From assembly GCA_036389135.1 (NCBI GenBank), contig DASVQP010000089.1, positions 1 to 45,442 of the forward strand: DNA of 45,442 nucleotides, given 5' to 3'. The translations under genes were made by a program, and so were the position numbers. Shown here one piece after another: positions 1 to 7,473 of the stretch. The notes beneath the pieces were generated by a model. That model searched no databases. It worked only from the letters and a program-made list of their open reading frames with translations, and was not told the origin of the DNA. Position 1 is the first letter of the stretch, and each line of letters starts with the position of its first letter. This DNA is from Longimicrobium sp. (GTDB lineage Bacteria; Gemmatimonadota; Gemmatimonadetes; Longimicrobiales; Longimicrobiaceae).

Positions 1-32
1 GGCGCATTCGAGTGTGCTCCGCGTAAGGTGGT

Positions 33-233
33 TTGAGCTTCGCAACCCAAACCTACGCCTTCCGCGCGAGATCCAACACACCCGGGTGCGCCGTCATCTC
101 TTTGCCCCCGCCTCGCTTCCGAGTTTCCGGATGGACACTAGGTAGCGGGGAGGAGGTGGTCGCCATTCCCAATAGCAACGAGGTTTGGGTGACGATTGTA
201 GTGCCGAGGAACCAGCCCCTAGAACCAATCTGA
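33..233 (+). CDS. possible small hypothetical protein (weak)
   Basis: A 66-residue open frame with a TTG start; an in-frame TAA at 24-26 rules out a longer gene entering from the left. The second half of the translation looks protein-like, with alternating beta-type residues, but there is no ribosome-binding site and no recognisable family. It lies in the lower-GC stretch that opens the window. It could equally be non-coding. Confidence 0.15.
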   Translation: MSFATQTYAFRARSNTPGCAVISLPPPRFRVSGWTLGSGEEVVAIPNSNEVWVTIVVPRNQPLEPI

Positions 234-311
234 AAGATGAGCGAGATAGCAGACCTTGACAGTAGCTAGCCCAGGTGCCCCAGGTGCCACAGCGAGGTGA
301 AACAGCGTCCG

Positions 312-794
312 TCAGGTTGAAAGGGGCTCTGGAGCAAGATTGCGCCGGAGTTCTTCGTATGCGTCCCCCTTGCTTCCTGCCGAGGGTTCAATCGCAGCCT
401 CTGCCAGCCGCTCCGTGTAGCGAATAGGAAGGTATTGCGCTCCGCGGAGGAATCCCGAGGTAAGCATGGGATTCGACCAATCGGCGCCTATCCCATTGAG
501 CATTGGTTCGGTAGGGTTGATCCCCTGATCCGGAATGCGGTGCTGACGAAGGAGCGCAAGTACGGTACACCCAGATAAGCCGCTCATCCGAGCCGTCAAC
601 GAGTGGAGGACGGACCGGTTGAAGGTCATAAGAGCTTTGTTTTGAACCGAGCAATACGTCTGGACAACATCAGTGATGAACCGAAGATGGTGCGGCAACA
701 GAACGGCGAGTTCTACGGTCCAGTTGGGCCACAGAGCACTTGGTTGGGTGAGTGTGGTGATCGTAGGCACTATCGCCCTACCGACGGTGGGCAC
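312..794 (-). CDS. hypothetical protein, 160 aa
   Basis: I do not recognise this protein. The translation is free of the Arg/Pro/Gly-rich composition of antisense shadows in this genome. It has believable helical stretches around residues 27-75, with regular Leu/Val spacing, and a charged C-terminal helix around residues 125-152. No signal peptide, membrane span or catalytic motif is visible. It sits alone in a region with clearly lower GC than the rest of the window, which suggests transferred DNA. The start is uncertain because the first ~25 residues are weakly protein-like, and the 5' end overlaps the frame on the other strand at 676-1137. Confidence 0.4.
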   Translation of the reverse strand: MPTVGRAIVPTITTLTQPSALWPNWTVELAVLLPHHLRFITDVVQTYCSVQNKALMTFNRSVLHSLTARMSGLSGCTVLALLRQHRIPDQGINPTEPMLNGIGADWSNPMLTSGFLRGAQYLPIRYTERLAEAAIEPSAGSKGDAYEELRRNLAPEPLST

Positions 795-1137
795 GACGGC
801 GCTACCTCCTCATCGACCGTGTCGCGTACGGCTGGGAGAATGGCAAATCCCCCGTGCTGAAGTACCTGCTGCACGGGTTCGGCAACAATCCCGGATTGCG
901 CAGCAAGTCAAGAACCCCCTCGCGGACGACCTCGCCCAGGGGGCGGCTGACCAGGACGTTTCCGTGCGTGTGCCGAGTTACATCCTAGTGGCGGTCGATC
1001 AGATGGCGGAGATGGTCGGCATCAAGAACCGTTCAGAGGTCGTCCGCGGAATCCTGGCCTCGGCGAAGGAGGACGTTCTGGAGGATCACGATCCCGCGCT
1101 CGCAGGGGGGATGCAGCGGGCGATGGCCATAGCGTAG
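676..1137 (+). CDS. ribbon-helix-helix-like protein, probably decayed at its N-terminus
   Basis: Only the last ~65 residues (about 937-1137) look like real protein. A short beta strand (DVSVRVPS) is followed by two helices in the arrangement of ribbon-helix-helix DNA-binding proteins: strand, helix, a GIKNRSE turn, helix. Such proteins are usually small repressors or antitoxins that bind operators as dimers. The upstream part in this frame is low-quality sequence. A convincing peptide (VAYGWENGKSPVLKYLL, about 818-870) lies in the neighbouring frame, so the gene may be frameshifted near 885-895. No partner toxin is seen. Family assignment is by motif shape only. Confidence 0.35.
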   Translation: MNRRWCGNRTASSTVQLGHRALGWVSVVIVGTIALPTVGTTALPPHRPCRVRLGEWQIPRAEVPAARVRQQSRIAQQVKNPLADDLAQGAADQDVSVRVPSYILVAVDQMAEMVGIKNRSEVVRGILASAKEDVLEDHDPALAGGMQRAMAIA

Positions 1138-1214
1138 CGGCAGCCGCGAGCCCCTGAGCTTCGGATTTCCACTCAGCGCACCGACGCGTCGGCGGGGTTC
1201 GTAGCCGCGGGATA

Positions 1215-1796
1215 CTACCCAGCGGCGGCGTAGAGGTTGGCAACGGTGTACAGGCGCCGCTCGCGCGTGAGGACGGGCACCAGAATCCGCCGGTAGCCGG
1301 GGCCCTCGAAACGGTCAATCGCCGGCCAGGCCGCCGCCAGTGCGGGAGCGGAGAGTACCTTCACGGGGACGGAGGGTCCCCCGGCACGCGGGCGGCACGC
1401 TGGGTAACCGAGCGTCGCGCCCCATCCCTCAGGAAACAGATCGCCCTCGATCACCCCGTCCGTCCAGTCGCCGCCGAGCGGCGCGACGACGTGATGGTTG
1501 GGCCGGCCGGGCGCTAGCGTGCCGTATACCGCAAGCGTGTGGCGCGTCGCGAAGAGCTCGTGAAGCCGGCGTTCGGCATAGGCGGCGGGCTCATCGTCCA
1601 CATCGGCGCTCCGCCAGCGCGCGGTGTTCGCGGCGGCAACCAGGCGGTTCACTTCGTCGAATGACAGATCCACGCTGACTTCAACCGTCTCGATGGTTAT
1701 GCACTCATCCGCGGCGGCGCACGCGGCGAATTCGGGGCCATCCGATCTGTGGTGCGCCCTAAAGTTCGCGAACAGTTGCGCAAGGGGATACTTCAT
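1215..1796 (-). CDS. gamma-glutamylcyclotransferase-like (AIG2/GGCT fold) protein, 193 aa
   Basis: Residues ~88-193 match the GGCT/AIG2-like fold. YGTLAPG is the substrate-binding loop that opens the domain. An acidic residue within DRFEGPGYRR sits where the catalytic Glu of gamma-glutamyl cyclotransferases lies. Known members cleave gamma-glutamyl amino acids or amines to 5-oxoproline, but many bacterial AIG2 proteins have unknown substrates. The first ~85 residues are an extra helical N-terminal domain not usual in the family. There is no signal peptide, so it is probably cytoplasmic. It is a single gene, divergent from the sigma-54 activator that follows. Fold confidence is high; substrate unknown. 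Confidence 0.8.
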   Translation of the reverse strand: MKYPLAQLFANFRAHHRSDGPEFAACAAADECITIETVEVSVDLSFDEVNRLVAAANTARWRSADVDDEPAAYAERRLHELFATRHTLAVYGTLAPGRPNHHVVAPLGGDWTDGVIEGDLFPEGWGATLGYPACRPRAGGPSVPVKVLSAPALAAAWPAIDRFEGPGYRRILVPVLTRERRLYTVANLYAAAG

Positions 1797-2079
1797 CCGC
1801 TGTCCGATTTAGTAAGCGTTGCTCCGCGAGCGAAAGAGTTGGGTGGGGCGTCGATGCCACGGTGGGAGTCCCTTTGTTGCCCCGGCCCCGGTTCCGGCGG
1901 CGCGCGGCCGATGCGCGCGAGAAAGGCCTAAAAGGGTTGCGGGAACGAGCATACCAGTACTAAGGCCCGCCGGTTGGCGCGCGGAACGCCGAATGCTCGG
2001 AGACCGGTCCCGCCAGCGTGTGTACCGCACGTACGGCACCTGGCAGTCCGCGTCTTCTCCGCCAGCCCGCCTGCGCTGC

Positions 2080-3468
2080 GTGAGCACGCTCTGTCTCTGG
2101 TACCACCCCTTCGATGCGGGGGCCGCCGCGTCCGACCCGCTCCCCGCAGAGCTCGCCGCGGCGGGGCTCACCCCCGTGCCGCGCGACCGGGACGAGCCCG
2201 AAGGTCCTGGGATCGTGGCCTTCAGCGAGGTGAGCGACCAGCTGTACGAGTGCATTCACGAGGCGAGCCGCGGGGGGGCGGAACGGGTGCTGGCCGTGGC
2301 CGCGAGCCCGGCCGCGCTGGCGGACGGCGCGGGGTGGCACCTGCTGCGCGCCGGCGCTTCGGACGTGCTGGCGCGCGGCAGGCCATCGCTGGCGACCGAG
2401 GTGGCCGCACGCTTCCAGCGGTGGAGCGCGGTGGACCGGCTGGTGGCATCGCCGCTGGTGCAGAACAACCTCATTGGGCGCAGCCCCGTGTGGCGCTCCG
2501 TGCTGCGCCAGGTGGTGGAGGTGGCGACCTTTACCGATGCGCCCGTGCTGGTGACGGGGGAGAGCGGGACGGGAAAGGAGCTGATCGCCAACCTCGTGCA
2601 CTCGCTGGACACCCGCCCCCGCAAGCGGGACCTCGTGGTGCTGGACTGCACCACCGTGGTCCCGGAACTCTCGGGGAGCGAGTTCTTTGGACACGAGCGC
2701 GGCGCGTTCACCGGCGCGGTGGGGGTGCGCGACGGCGCGTTCGCGCTGGCGGACGGCGGGACGCTCTTCCTGGACGAGATAGGTGAGCTTCCGCTGGTGC
2801 TCCAGGCGCAGCTGCTGCGCGCGGTTCAGGAACGCACTTACAAGCGGGTGGGCGGCAACGCCTGGCAGCAGAGCAGCTTCCGGCTGGTGTGCGCCACCAA
2901 CCGCGTCCTTCAGGAGGAGGTGGCGCGCGGGCGCTTCCGCTCGGACTTCTACTACCGCATCGCGAGCGTCACCTGCCGCGTTCCCCCGCTGCGCGACCGC
3001 CCGGAAGACGTGGTGCCGCTCTTTCTCCACTTCCTGGGGAAGTTCCTCTCCGGCCGGCCGGTGCCGGAGCTGGACGGCGCCGTGCGCGACTTCCTGCTGC
3101 GGCGCGCCTACCCCGGCAACGTGCGCGACCTGCGGCAGCTCGCGGCGCGCATCGCGTACCGGCACGTGGGGGAGGGCGCCATCACGCTGGGCGACCTTCC
3201 CGAGGACGAGCGGCCGATGGACGGGGCGGAGTCCGCGGGCGGGTGGCCGGACGACGCGCTGGAGTGCTCGCTGCGGCGGGCGCTGGCGCACGGGCTGGGG
3301 CTGAAGGAGATCGGGCGGCTGGCGTCGGAGACGGCCATCCGCATCGCGGTGGGCGACGAGGCGGGAAACCTGCAGCGCGCGGCGCAGCGGCTGGGCGTCA
3401 CGGACCGGGCGCTGCAGATGAGGAAGGCGCAGAACGGGGGGCGCTCGGCGGGCTCCGCGGCGAACTGA
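2080..3468 (+). CDS. sigma-54-dependent transcriptional activator without a receiver domain
   Basis: AAA+ activator that would remodel sigma-54 RNA polymerase by ATP hydrolysis. Numbering from the GTG at 2080: Walker A GESGTGKE at 160-167, the sigma-54-contacting loop GAFTGA at 208-213, Walker B LFLDEIGE around 229-236, and an arginine-finger region (RSDFYYRI) further on. The C-terminus has a Fis-type helix-turn-helix (NLQRAAQRLGVTDRALQMRK). The ~120-residue N-terminus is short and has no receiver signature, so the input signal is not phosphorylation by a conventional kinase. In-frame ATGs lie further upstream (1993), but sequence there looks non-coding, which is why I prefer the GTG. Its target is unknown. 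Confidence 0.85.
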   Translation: MSTLCLWYHPFDAGAAASDPLPAELAAAGLTPVPRDRDEPEGPGIVAFSEVSDQLYECIHEASRGGAERVLAVAASPAALADGAGWHLLRAGASDVLARGRPSLATEVAARFQRWSAVDRLVASPLVQNNLIGRSPVWRSVLRQVVEVATFTDAPVLVTGESGTGKELIANLVHSLDTRPRKRDLVVLDCTTVVPELSGSEFFGHERGAFTGAVGVRDGAFALADGGTLFLDEIGELPLVLQAQLLRAVQERTYKRVGGNAWQQSSFRLVCATNRVLQEEVARGRFRSDFYYRIASVTCRVPPLRDRPEDVVPLFLHFLGKFLSGRPVPELDGAVRDFLLRRAYPGNVRDLRQLAARIAYRHVGEGAITLGDLPEDERPMDGAESAGGWPDDALECSLRRALAHGLGLKEIGRLASETAIRIAVGDEAGNLQRAAQRLGVTDRALQMRKAQNGGRSAGSAAN

Positions 3469-3475
3469 GCGGCTG

Positions 3476-3535
3476 TTTCACACAGGGACACGGAGGGGCA
3501 CGGAAAGAACCGCAGGAGGGTTTCTGTGGCTCCTG
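3476..3535. repeat. degenerate copy of CACAGAG palindromic repeat
   Basis: Begins eight bases after the sigma-54 activator stop. The left arm has CACACAGGGACACGGAGG and the right arm has TTTCTGTGGCTCCTGAG. It resembles the better copies at 4704-4778, 13781-13868 and 45296-45382, but pairing is poor. It may still act as a read-through barrier. Confidence 0.5.
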
Positions 3536-3550
3536 AGCGCCTGACCCGCA

Positions 3551-3798
3551 CCACTTCCTGAACGGAGCGCCCCACCTCCATCACCGGGTTTGCAGCAGGA
3601 TGCTGTGGCGCGTAGTGAAGGAGACGGGCTCTCCCCTGCGCACCGATCCATCCAATGTTCGGAACCAGGTACGCAGGGACGCAGGCGGCCTACCGAACAT
3701 GGGCGGGATCGCACGTAGCGGCGGTGGTCGTTTCCTTCACTCCGCGCCAGAGTTCGATGCAGGGGCAGGGGACGTGTGGCGCTCCGTTCAGGAAGTGG
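3551..3798. repeat. 248-bp long inverted repeat with perfect 21-bp ends
   Basis: The first 21 bases (3551-3571, starting CCACTTCCTGAACGG) are the exact reverse complement of 3778-3798. Further inward, TGGCGCGTAGTGAAGGAGAC pairs imperfectly with the segment around 3733-3752, and ATGTTCGG (3656-3663) pairs with CCGAACAT (3693-3700). The whole element can therefore fold as one long imperfect hairpin. It contains no convincing gene and ends just short of the amidohydrolase stop at 3803. It could be a non-autonomous (MITE-like) element or a transcription barrier between convergent genes. Confidence 0.75.
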
Positions 3799-3802
3799 AT
3801 GG

Positions 3803-4639
3803 TCAGGGGATGAACGCTTCGCCCTCCCAGGGATCGGAGGGGGCGGGACGTTCGTGCGCGCCGGCGGGGACGGGGGGCGGGCCTTCGATGGCGGCGGCGG
3901 CGCGCGGGGGGCGAACGCGTGCGGTCAGGCGCAGGAGGTTGCCGCCCAGTACCAGCCGCTCGTCCTCGTCCGATAGGTGGAGGGCGCGGATCTTTTCCAG
4001 CTCGACGCCGGGGTGGAGCCAGGGGCCGTCGGACCCAAAGAGGAACTTGCGGGCACCCGCGCGTCCAACAGCCTCCTGCAGCAGGTCGAAGCGGCGCACG
4101 CCCGAGGTGTCGGTGTAGACGTTGGGATAGCGGATCAGCGGGTCCACGAGCGCCACCTGCGCGCGCCAGTCGTCCGCGAAGCTCCCCAGGTGCGGGATGA
4201 TGAAGCGCACGTCCGGGTACTCGCGCGCCAGCAGCTCCACGGCCGAGACTTCGCCCATGACGTCGTAGAGCACGGGGAGGCGGTACGCGCGCGCGGCTTC
4301 GCAGATCTCGCGGCTGATGCGCGCATCGTGGCGGTGCACCTTGATCCCCCGGAAGCCGTGCCGCTCCACCGCCTCGCGCACCATCGCGGCCACGCGCCCG
4401 CGGTCGCGCGACGCGTGCACGAAGGCGAAGCCCCAGAACCGGTCGGGGCTCGCGCGCACGATCGCCGCCACCTGCCGGTTCGCGGCGAGGTAGTCGGAGT
4501 GGAAGGCGGCAAAGATCACCGTCCGCCGGATCCCGTACTCCCGCGCCCAGCGCAGGTAGCCGTCCAGCGGCGCCGAGGTGTCCCACGGGCCCGTGAGGCC
4601 GTCGCCGGTGCCGGCGTGGCAGTGGCAGTCGATGATCAT
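3803..4639 (-). CDS. amidohydrolase (metal-dependent TIM-barrel, Amidohydro_2 type), 278 aa
   Basis: The N-terminus DCHCHAG supplies the HxH metal-binding pair (His6, His8). Later family landmarks are KVHRHDAR, IIPHLGS (metal-binding His) and LFGSDGPW (catalytic Asp). This is the pattern of the amidohydrolase-2 family, which hydrolyses or decarboxylates ring or acid substrates (ACMSD-like enzymes and relatives). The C-terminal ~40 residues are Ala/Pro-rich and probably disordered. No signal peptide; cytoplasmic. It is convergent with the sigma-54 activator and separated from it by the long inverted repeat. Substrate cannot be told from sequence. Confidence 0.85.
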   Translation of the reverse strand: MIIDCHCHAGTGDGLTGPWDTSAPLDGYLRWAREYGIRRTVIFAAFHSDYLAANRQVAAIVRASPDRFWGFAFVHASRDRGRVAAMVREAVERHGFRGIKVHRHDARISREICEAARAYRLPVLYDVMGEVSAVELLAREYPDVRFIIPHLGSFADDWRAQVALVDPLIRYPNVYTDTSGVRRFDLLQEAVGRAGARKFLFGSDGPWLHPGVELEKIRALHLSDEDERLVLGGNLLRLTARVRPPRAAAAIEGPPPVPAGAHERPAPSDPWEGEAFIP

Positions 4640-4703
4640 CGGCGCATTCCCCTAACGGCGGGCCTCACGCGGAGACGTGGAGGCGCGGAGAACTGCAACA
4701 GCG

Positions 4704-4778
4704 GGCTCACACAGAGACACGGAGACACAGAGGAAAGGCGCAGAAGCCCTCTCTGTGCCTCTGTGGCTCTGCGTGAGA
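4704..4778. repeat. CACAGAG palindromic repeat, copy 2
   Basis: Left arm CTCACACAGAGACACGGAGA, right arm CCTCTGTGGCTCTGCGTGAG, with a short centre. It fills the gap between the amidohydrolase and the end of the six-gene operon, where both neighbours are read on the minus strand. Confidence 0.75.
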
Positions 4779-4819
4779 TTGCTGTTCCTGGTTGCATGTT
4801 GCCGTCAGCCCGAAGCGCC

Positions 4820-5791
4820 TCAGCCCCAACCGATCGGGGCAATCTCGTACGGCGTCGCCTGCTTGCCGAGTGAGACGCCCCTGGGGTCCAGGAACGCGGG
4901 CGGATTGACGTGGCTCACCGAGATTCCCAGGTCGTTGATCCAGACCGGGTTCCTGGGGGTGCGGACGGTCAGCTCGTAGCCGGTATTCGTCAGGATGCGC
5001 ACCAGAACGTGCTCTACGTCTTCGCGCAGGAGCTGCAAGTCGGCGGCGTTCGTCGGGGCGAAGGCGCGGTCCTTGGGCTGCTGCTGCACCCTCTGGCTGG
5101 GGAGCGCGGCGATCGTTCCCACGCAGACCACGTAGGGAGCGAAGTCGACGTCGAACGCACGGAGCACGTCGATGCGCGGCCGCATTCGGTCCTGCTCCTT
5201 CGTCTCGCCCACGTACAGCGGGCGGAGGTAAGTGCCGCCCAGCTCGCGCGCCGACTTCTTCGTCTTCCCGTTCACCGTCTCCGGCGCCGCGGTGCGCTTC
5301 GCCAGGACGTACACGACCTTCCTGGGGTCCGTCACGCCCAGGTTCCGCGCCTGGGCGAGGGGGAGCTGCTTCCATGTGATCTGCACTCTCGCGCCCCGGA
5401 CGCGGAGGTCCTGGGACTTGCCGGTCCTGGGGTGCTTGTACGGTCGCGTGGAGCCCGACGCGCCCACGGGGACGAGCTCGGCGTCCGCCTCATCCTCCGG
5501 GCGCACCATCAGGATCTCGCCCTCGGTGGGCCCCCTGGGGCGCACCAGGAGGCGGAAGCCGGGGGCCGAGAAGACGGGAAGCGGAGGGCCGTTCTGGCCT
5601 CCAATCGTCTCCGGCGTGCGCCGCGCCGCCTGTGCCGCGCGCCCCACCGCCCGCACGAGGAGTGGACCGGGATCGCCCGCGAGGGGGCCGCCCGTGATGC
5701 CGCGGAGCTGCTCCGGGCGCAGCCGCGAGAGGATCGTGTGGAGGCTGTCGTGCGGCAGCTGGAGCGTGTATCCGTCGCGCGTGGTCCACAT
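4820..5791 (-). CDS. GIY-YIG-like protein with an N-terminal domain shared with the upstream muramidase
   Basis: 323 aa, last gene of the operon, 32 bp behind the muramidase. Residues ~3-31 (TRDGYTLQLPHDSLHTILSR) and ~78-99 (ending EILMVRPE) resemble residues ~456-483 and ~519-544 of the muramidase, so both proteins carry one ~95-residue domain. Residues ~158-280 show a GIY-YIG-like pattern: VVYVLAK, then LYVGETKE with Arg203 shortly after, and a Glu (E260 in EDVEHVLVRI) where the metal-binding Glu of these nucleases lies. A nuclease role is inference. No signal peptide. The ATG at 5791 is chosen because upstream in-frame sequence is antisense-like and covers the muramidase end. Confidence 0.75.
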   Translation of the reverse strand: MWTTRDGYTLQLPHDSLHTILSRLRPEQLRGITGGPLAGDPGPLLVRAVGRAAQAARRTPETIGGQNGPPLPVFSAPGFRLLVRPRGPTEGEILMVRPEDEADAELVPVGASGSTRPYKHPRTGKSQDLRVRGARVQITWKQLPLAQARNLGVTDPRKVVYVLAKRTAAPETVNGKTKKSARELGGTYLRPLYVGETKEQDRMRPRIDVLRAFDVDFAPYVVCVGTIAALPSQRVQQQPKDRAFAPTNAADLQLLREDVEHVLVRILTNTGYELTVRTPRNPVWINDLGISVSHVNPPAFLDPRGVSLGKQATPYEIAPIGWG

Positions 5792-5823
5792 GCGTGCCTC
5801 GGATCGCGAAAGAAGGTTGGTGT

Positions 5824-7473
5824 TCAGCGCGGGCGGGCGGTGCGCACGGGGCGCACGGCGACGATGTCGCCCCCGCGCCGTCCCTTCGCGGGCCTGGTCA
5901 CGATCCCGAAGCGGCGGCCCCCCGCCTGTCCCGCAAACACCGGATAGCCCTTGCCGCTGCGCCGGTTGCGCAGCGTGCCGATGCGGCGGGCTCCGCGCGC
6001 CAGGCCGGCCAGGCGCCCCATCGAGGTGCGGGGGTCCGGCCAGGGAAGACGCGCGCGCAGGCGGTCGAGCCACCAGTGCGGGATCCTGAGCGCGTGGCCG
6101 TCGCGCGTGACGTAGCTGAGCCCGCAGGCGCAGCCGGGGTCGCCGCAGCGGCAGGGCGGGGGAGGGGGCGGCGCATCGGCGTAGACCGCGTCCGGGGCTG
6201 CGTCCGCGCCGGGCTCATTCGACGCGCCCGGGTCGCCCGCGTCTCCGCCGCCCTCGACGGGGGCCGGAGGCTCGAGGGAGGCGTCGGCGTCGATGTCGGG
6301 GTCGGTCTCCCACTCGTTGGCGGTGCCCAGGGGGAGGCGCGTGGCCTCCTGGTAGGCGGCGCGCAGGAGCGGGCCGTACTCTGCCACCTTGCCGCTTCCA
6401 TTGTAGTACCGCGCCACCTGGTCCCAGTCGCGGGCGCGGATGTGCAGCAGCAGGCCGCCTTTCCCGGGCGCCAGCTTGGTGCGGCAGAAGTCGAAGAAGC
6501 CCAGCACGTGCGCGCGCTCGCTGGTCTGGAACGCCTGGTACATGGCGCGCGCGGTGGCATAGCCGATGTCCGCGTGGCTGGCCCCCATGATCTGCGGCCC
6601 GCCCATGCTGATGCACTTCAGCGCGGTCTCTTCGCCGGCCAGCCGCGACGCGAGCGCCAGGACGCGGTACTCCGACTTCTGGTCGTCGGTGTGCATCTTC
6701 TCCCAGGCGCCGGAGGGGCTCTCGCGGAACATGTGCCCCACCCAGGGCTTGCCGGGAACCCCTGCACGGCCGCCGTGGCGGAAGTGCTGGTCATAGAGCG
6801 CCGGGTTCTTTTGCCCCCAGCGGTCCCACAGGTAGTGGTTCTCGAAGCGGATGATGGCGCGCCCCACGGTGTGTTCGCGCCCGCCGCTCTCGATGCGCCA
6901 GACGGCGAGCACGGCCGCGACGTCGATCCCCAGCTGGCTCCCCACGGCGCTCATCAGCCCGCCCAGGCGGTTGTAGGTCCGCGCCAGCGCCTGCCGGTTC
7001 CTGGACCAGCGCGAGTCGATGGCGATGGGGGTCGCCGGCGGCATCGGCAGCCGCTGGAGGCGCGCGTCGTGGACGAGGAAGCCGCCCGCCGTGCCGACGC
7101 TCGTCGGGCTCCCGCCGCCGGCGCCCGCCGAACCCCCGACGCTCGTCGGGCCTCCGGCGAGCAGCGGACGCAGGGCGGCCCACGTCTGGGGCCCCAGGAT
7201 GCCGTCGGCCGCCAGCCCGCGTCGCGCCTGCCAGAGCGCGAGGGCACGGGCAAGCGAAGCCTCGTCGGGCGACTGGTTGGTGAAGCCGACCGCGCGGGCG
7301 ATGGCGTCGAAATGCGGCATCCACCCCAGCGACGACGCGTAGCTCCGGTTCGCCGCCACGGCGCGCGCCACCGCGTCGGCCGAGAGGGAGCCGCCGCTCG
7401 TCTCCTGCTCGGGGCCCCACCAGGGGCCGCCGCTCATCCCGCCCTGCACCTTGCCGACGAATAGCTTGGCCAT
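5824..7473 (-). CDS. peptidoglycan-binding N-acetylmuramidase (DUF3380-type) with C-terminal Cys cluster and shared domain
   Basis: 549 aa. Residues ~65-102 look like a PG_binding_1 domain (ending DGILGPQTWAALRPLL). A Gly/Ser/Thr linker with two PTSVG units follows. Residues ~165-375 match the N-acetylmuramidase family of phage-type endolysins, with catalytic Glu195 in IESGG, then RAIIRFENHYLW, a GGPQIMG segment and YYNGSG. After an acidic linker and a Pro run comes a four-Cys cluster (CRCGDPGCAC, 441-450), then a C-terminal ~95-residue domain also found in the next gene. The expected activity is cleavage of the glycan backbone of peptidoglycan. No classical signal peptide is visible, so export would need a dedicated route. 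The start overlaps the previous gene by 40 bp, indicating translational coupling. Confidence 0.85.
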   Translation of the reverse strand: MAKLFVGKVQGGMSGGPWWGPEQETSGGSLSADAVARAVAANRSYASSLGWMPHFDAIARAVGFTNQSPDEASLARALALWQARRGLAADGILGPQTWAALRPLLAGGPTSVGGSAGAGGGSPTSVGTAGGFLVHDARLQRLPMPPATPIAIDSRWSRNRQALARTYNRLGGLMSAVGSQLGIDVAAVLAVWRIESGGREHTVGRAIIRFENHYLWDRWGQKNPALYDQHFRHGGRAGVPGKPWVGHMFRESPSGAWEKMHTDDQKSEYRVLALASRLAGEETALKCISMGGPQIMGASHADIGYATARAMYQAFQTSERAHVLGFFDFCRTKLAPGKGGLLLHIRARDWDQVARYYNGSGKVAEYGPLLRAAYQEATRLPLGTANEWETDPDIDADASLEPPAPVEGGGDAGDPGASNEPGADAAPDAVYADAPPPPPPCRCGDPGCACGLSYVTRDGHALRIPHWWLDRLRARLPWPDPRTSMGRLAGLARGARRIGTLRNRRSGKGYPVFAGQAGGRRFGIVTRPAKGRRGGDIVAVRPVRTARPR

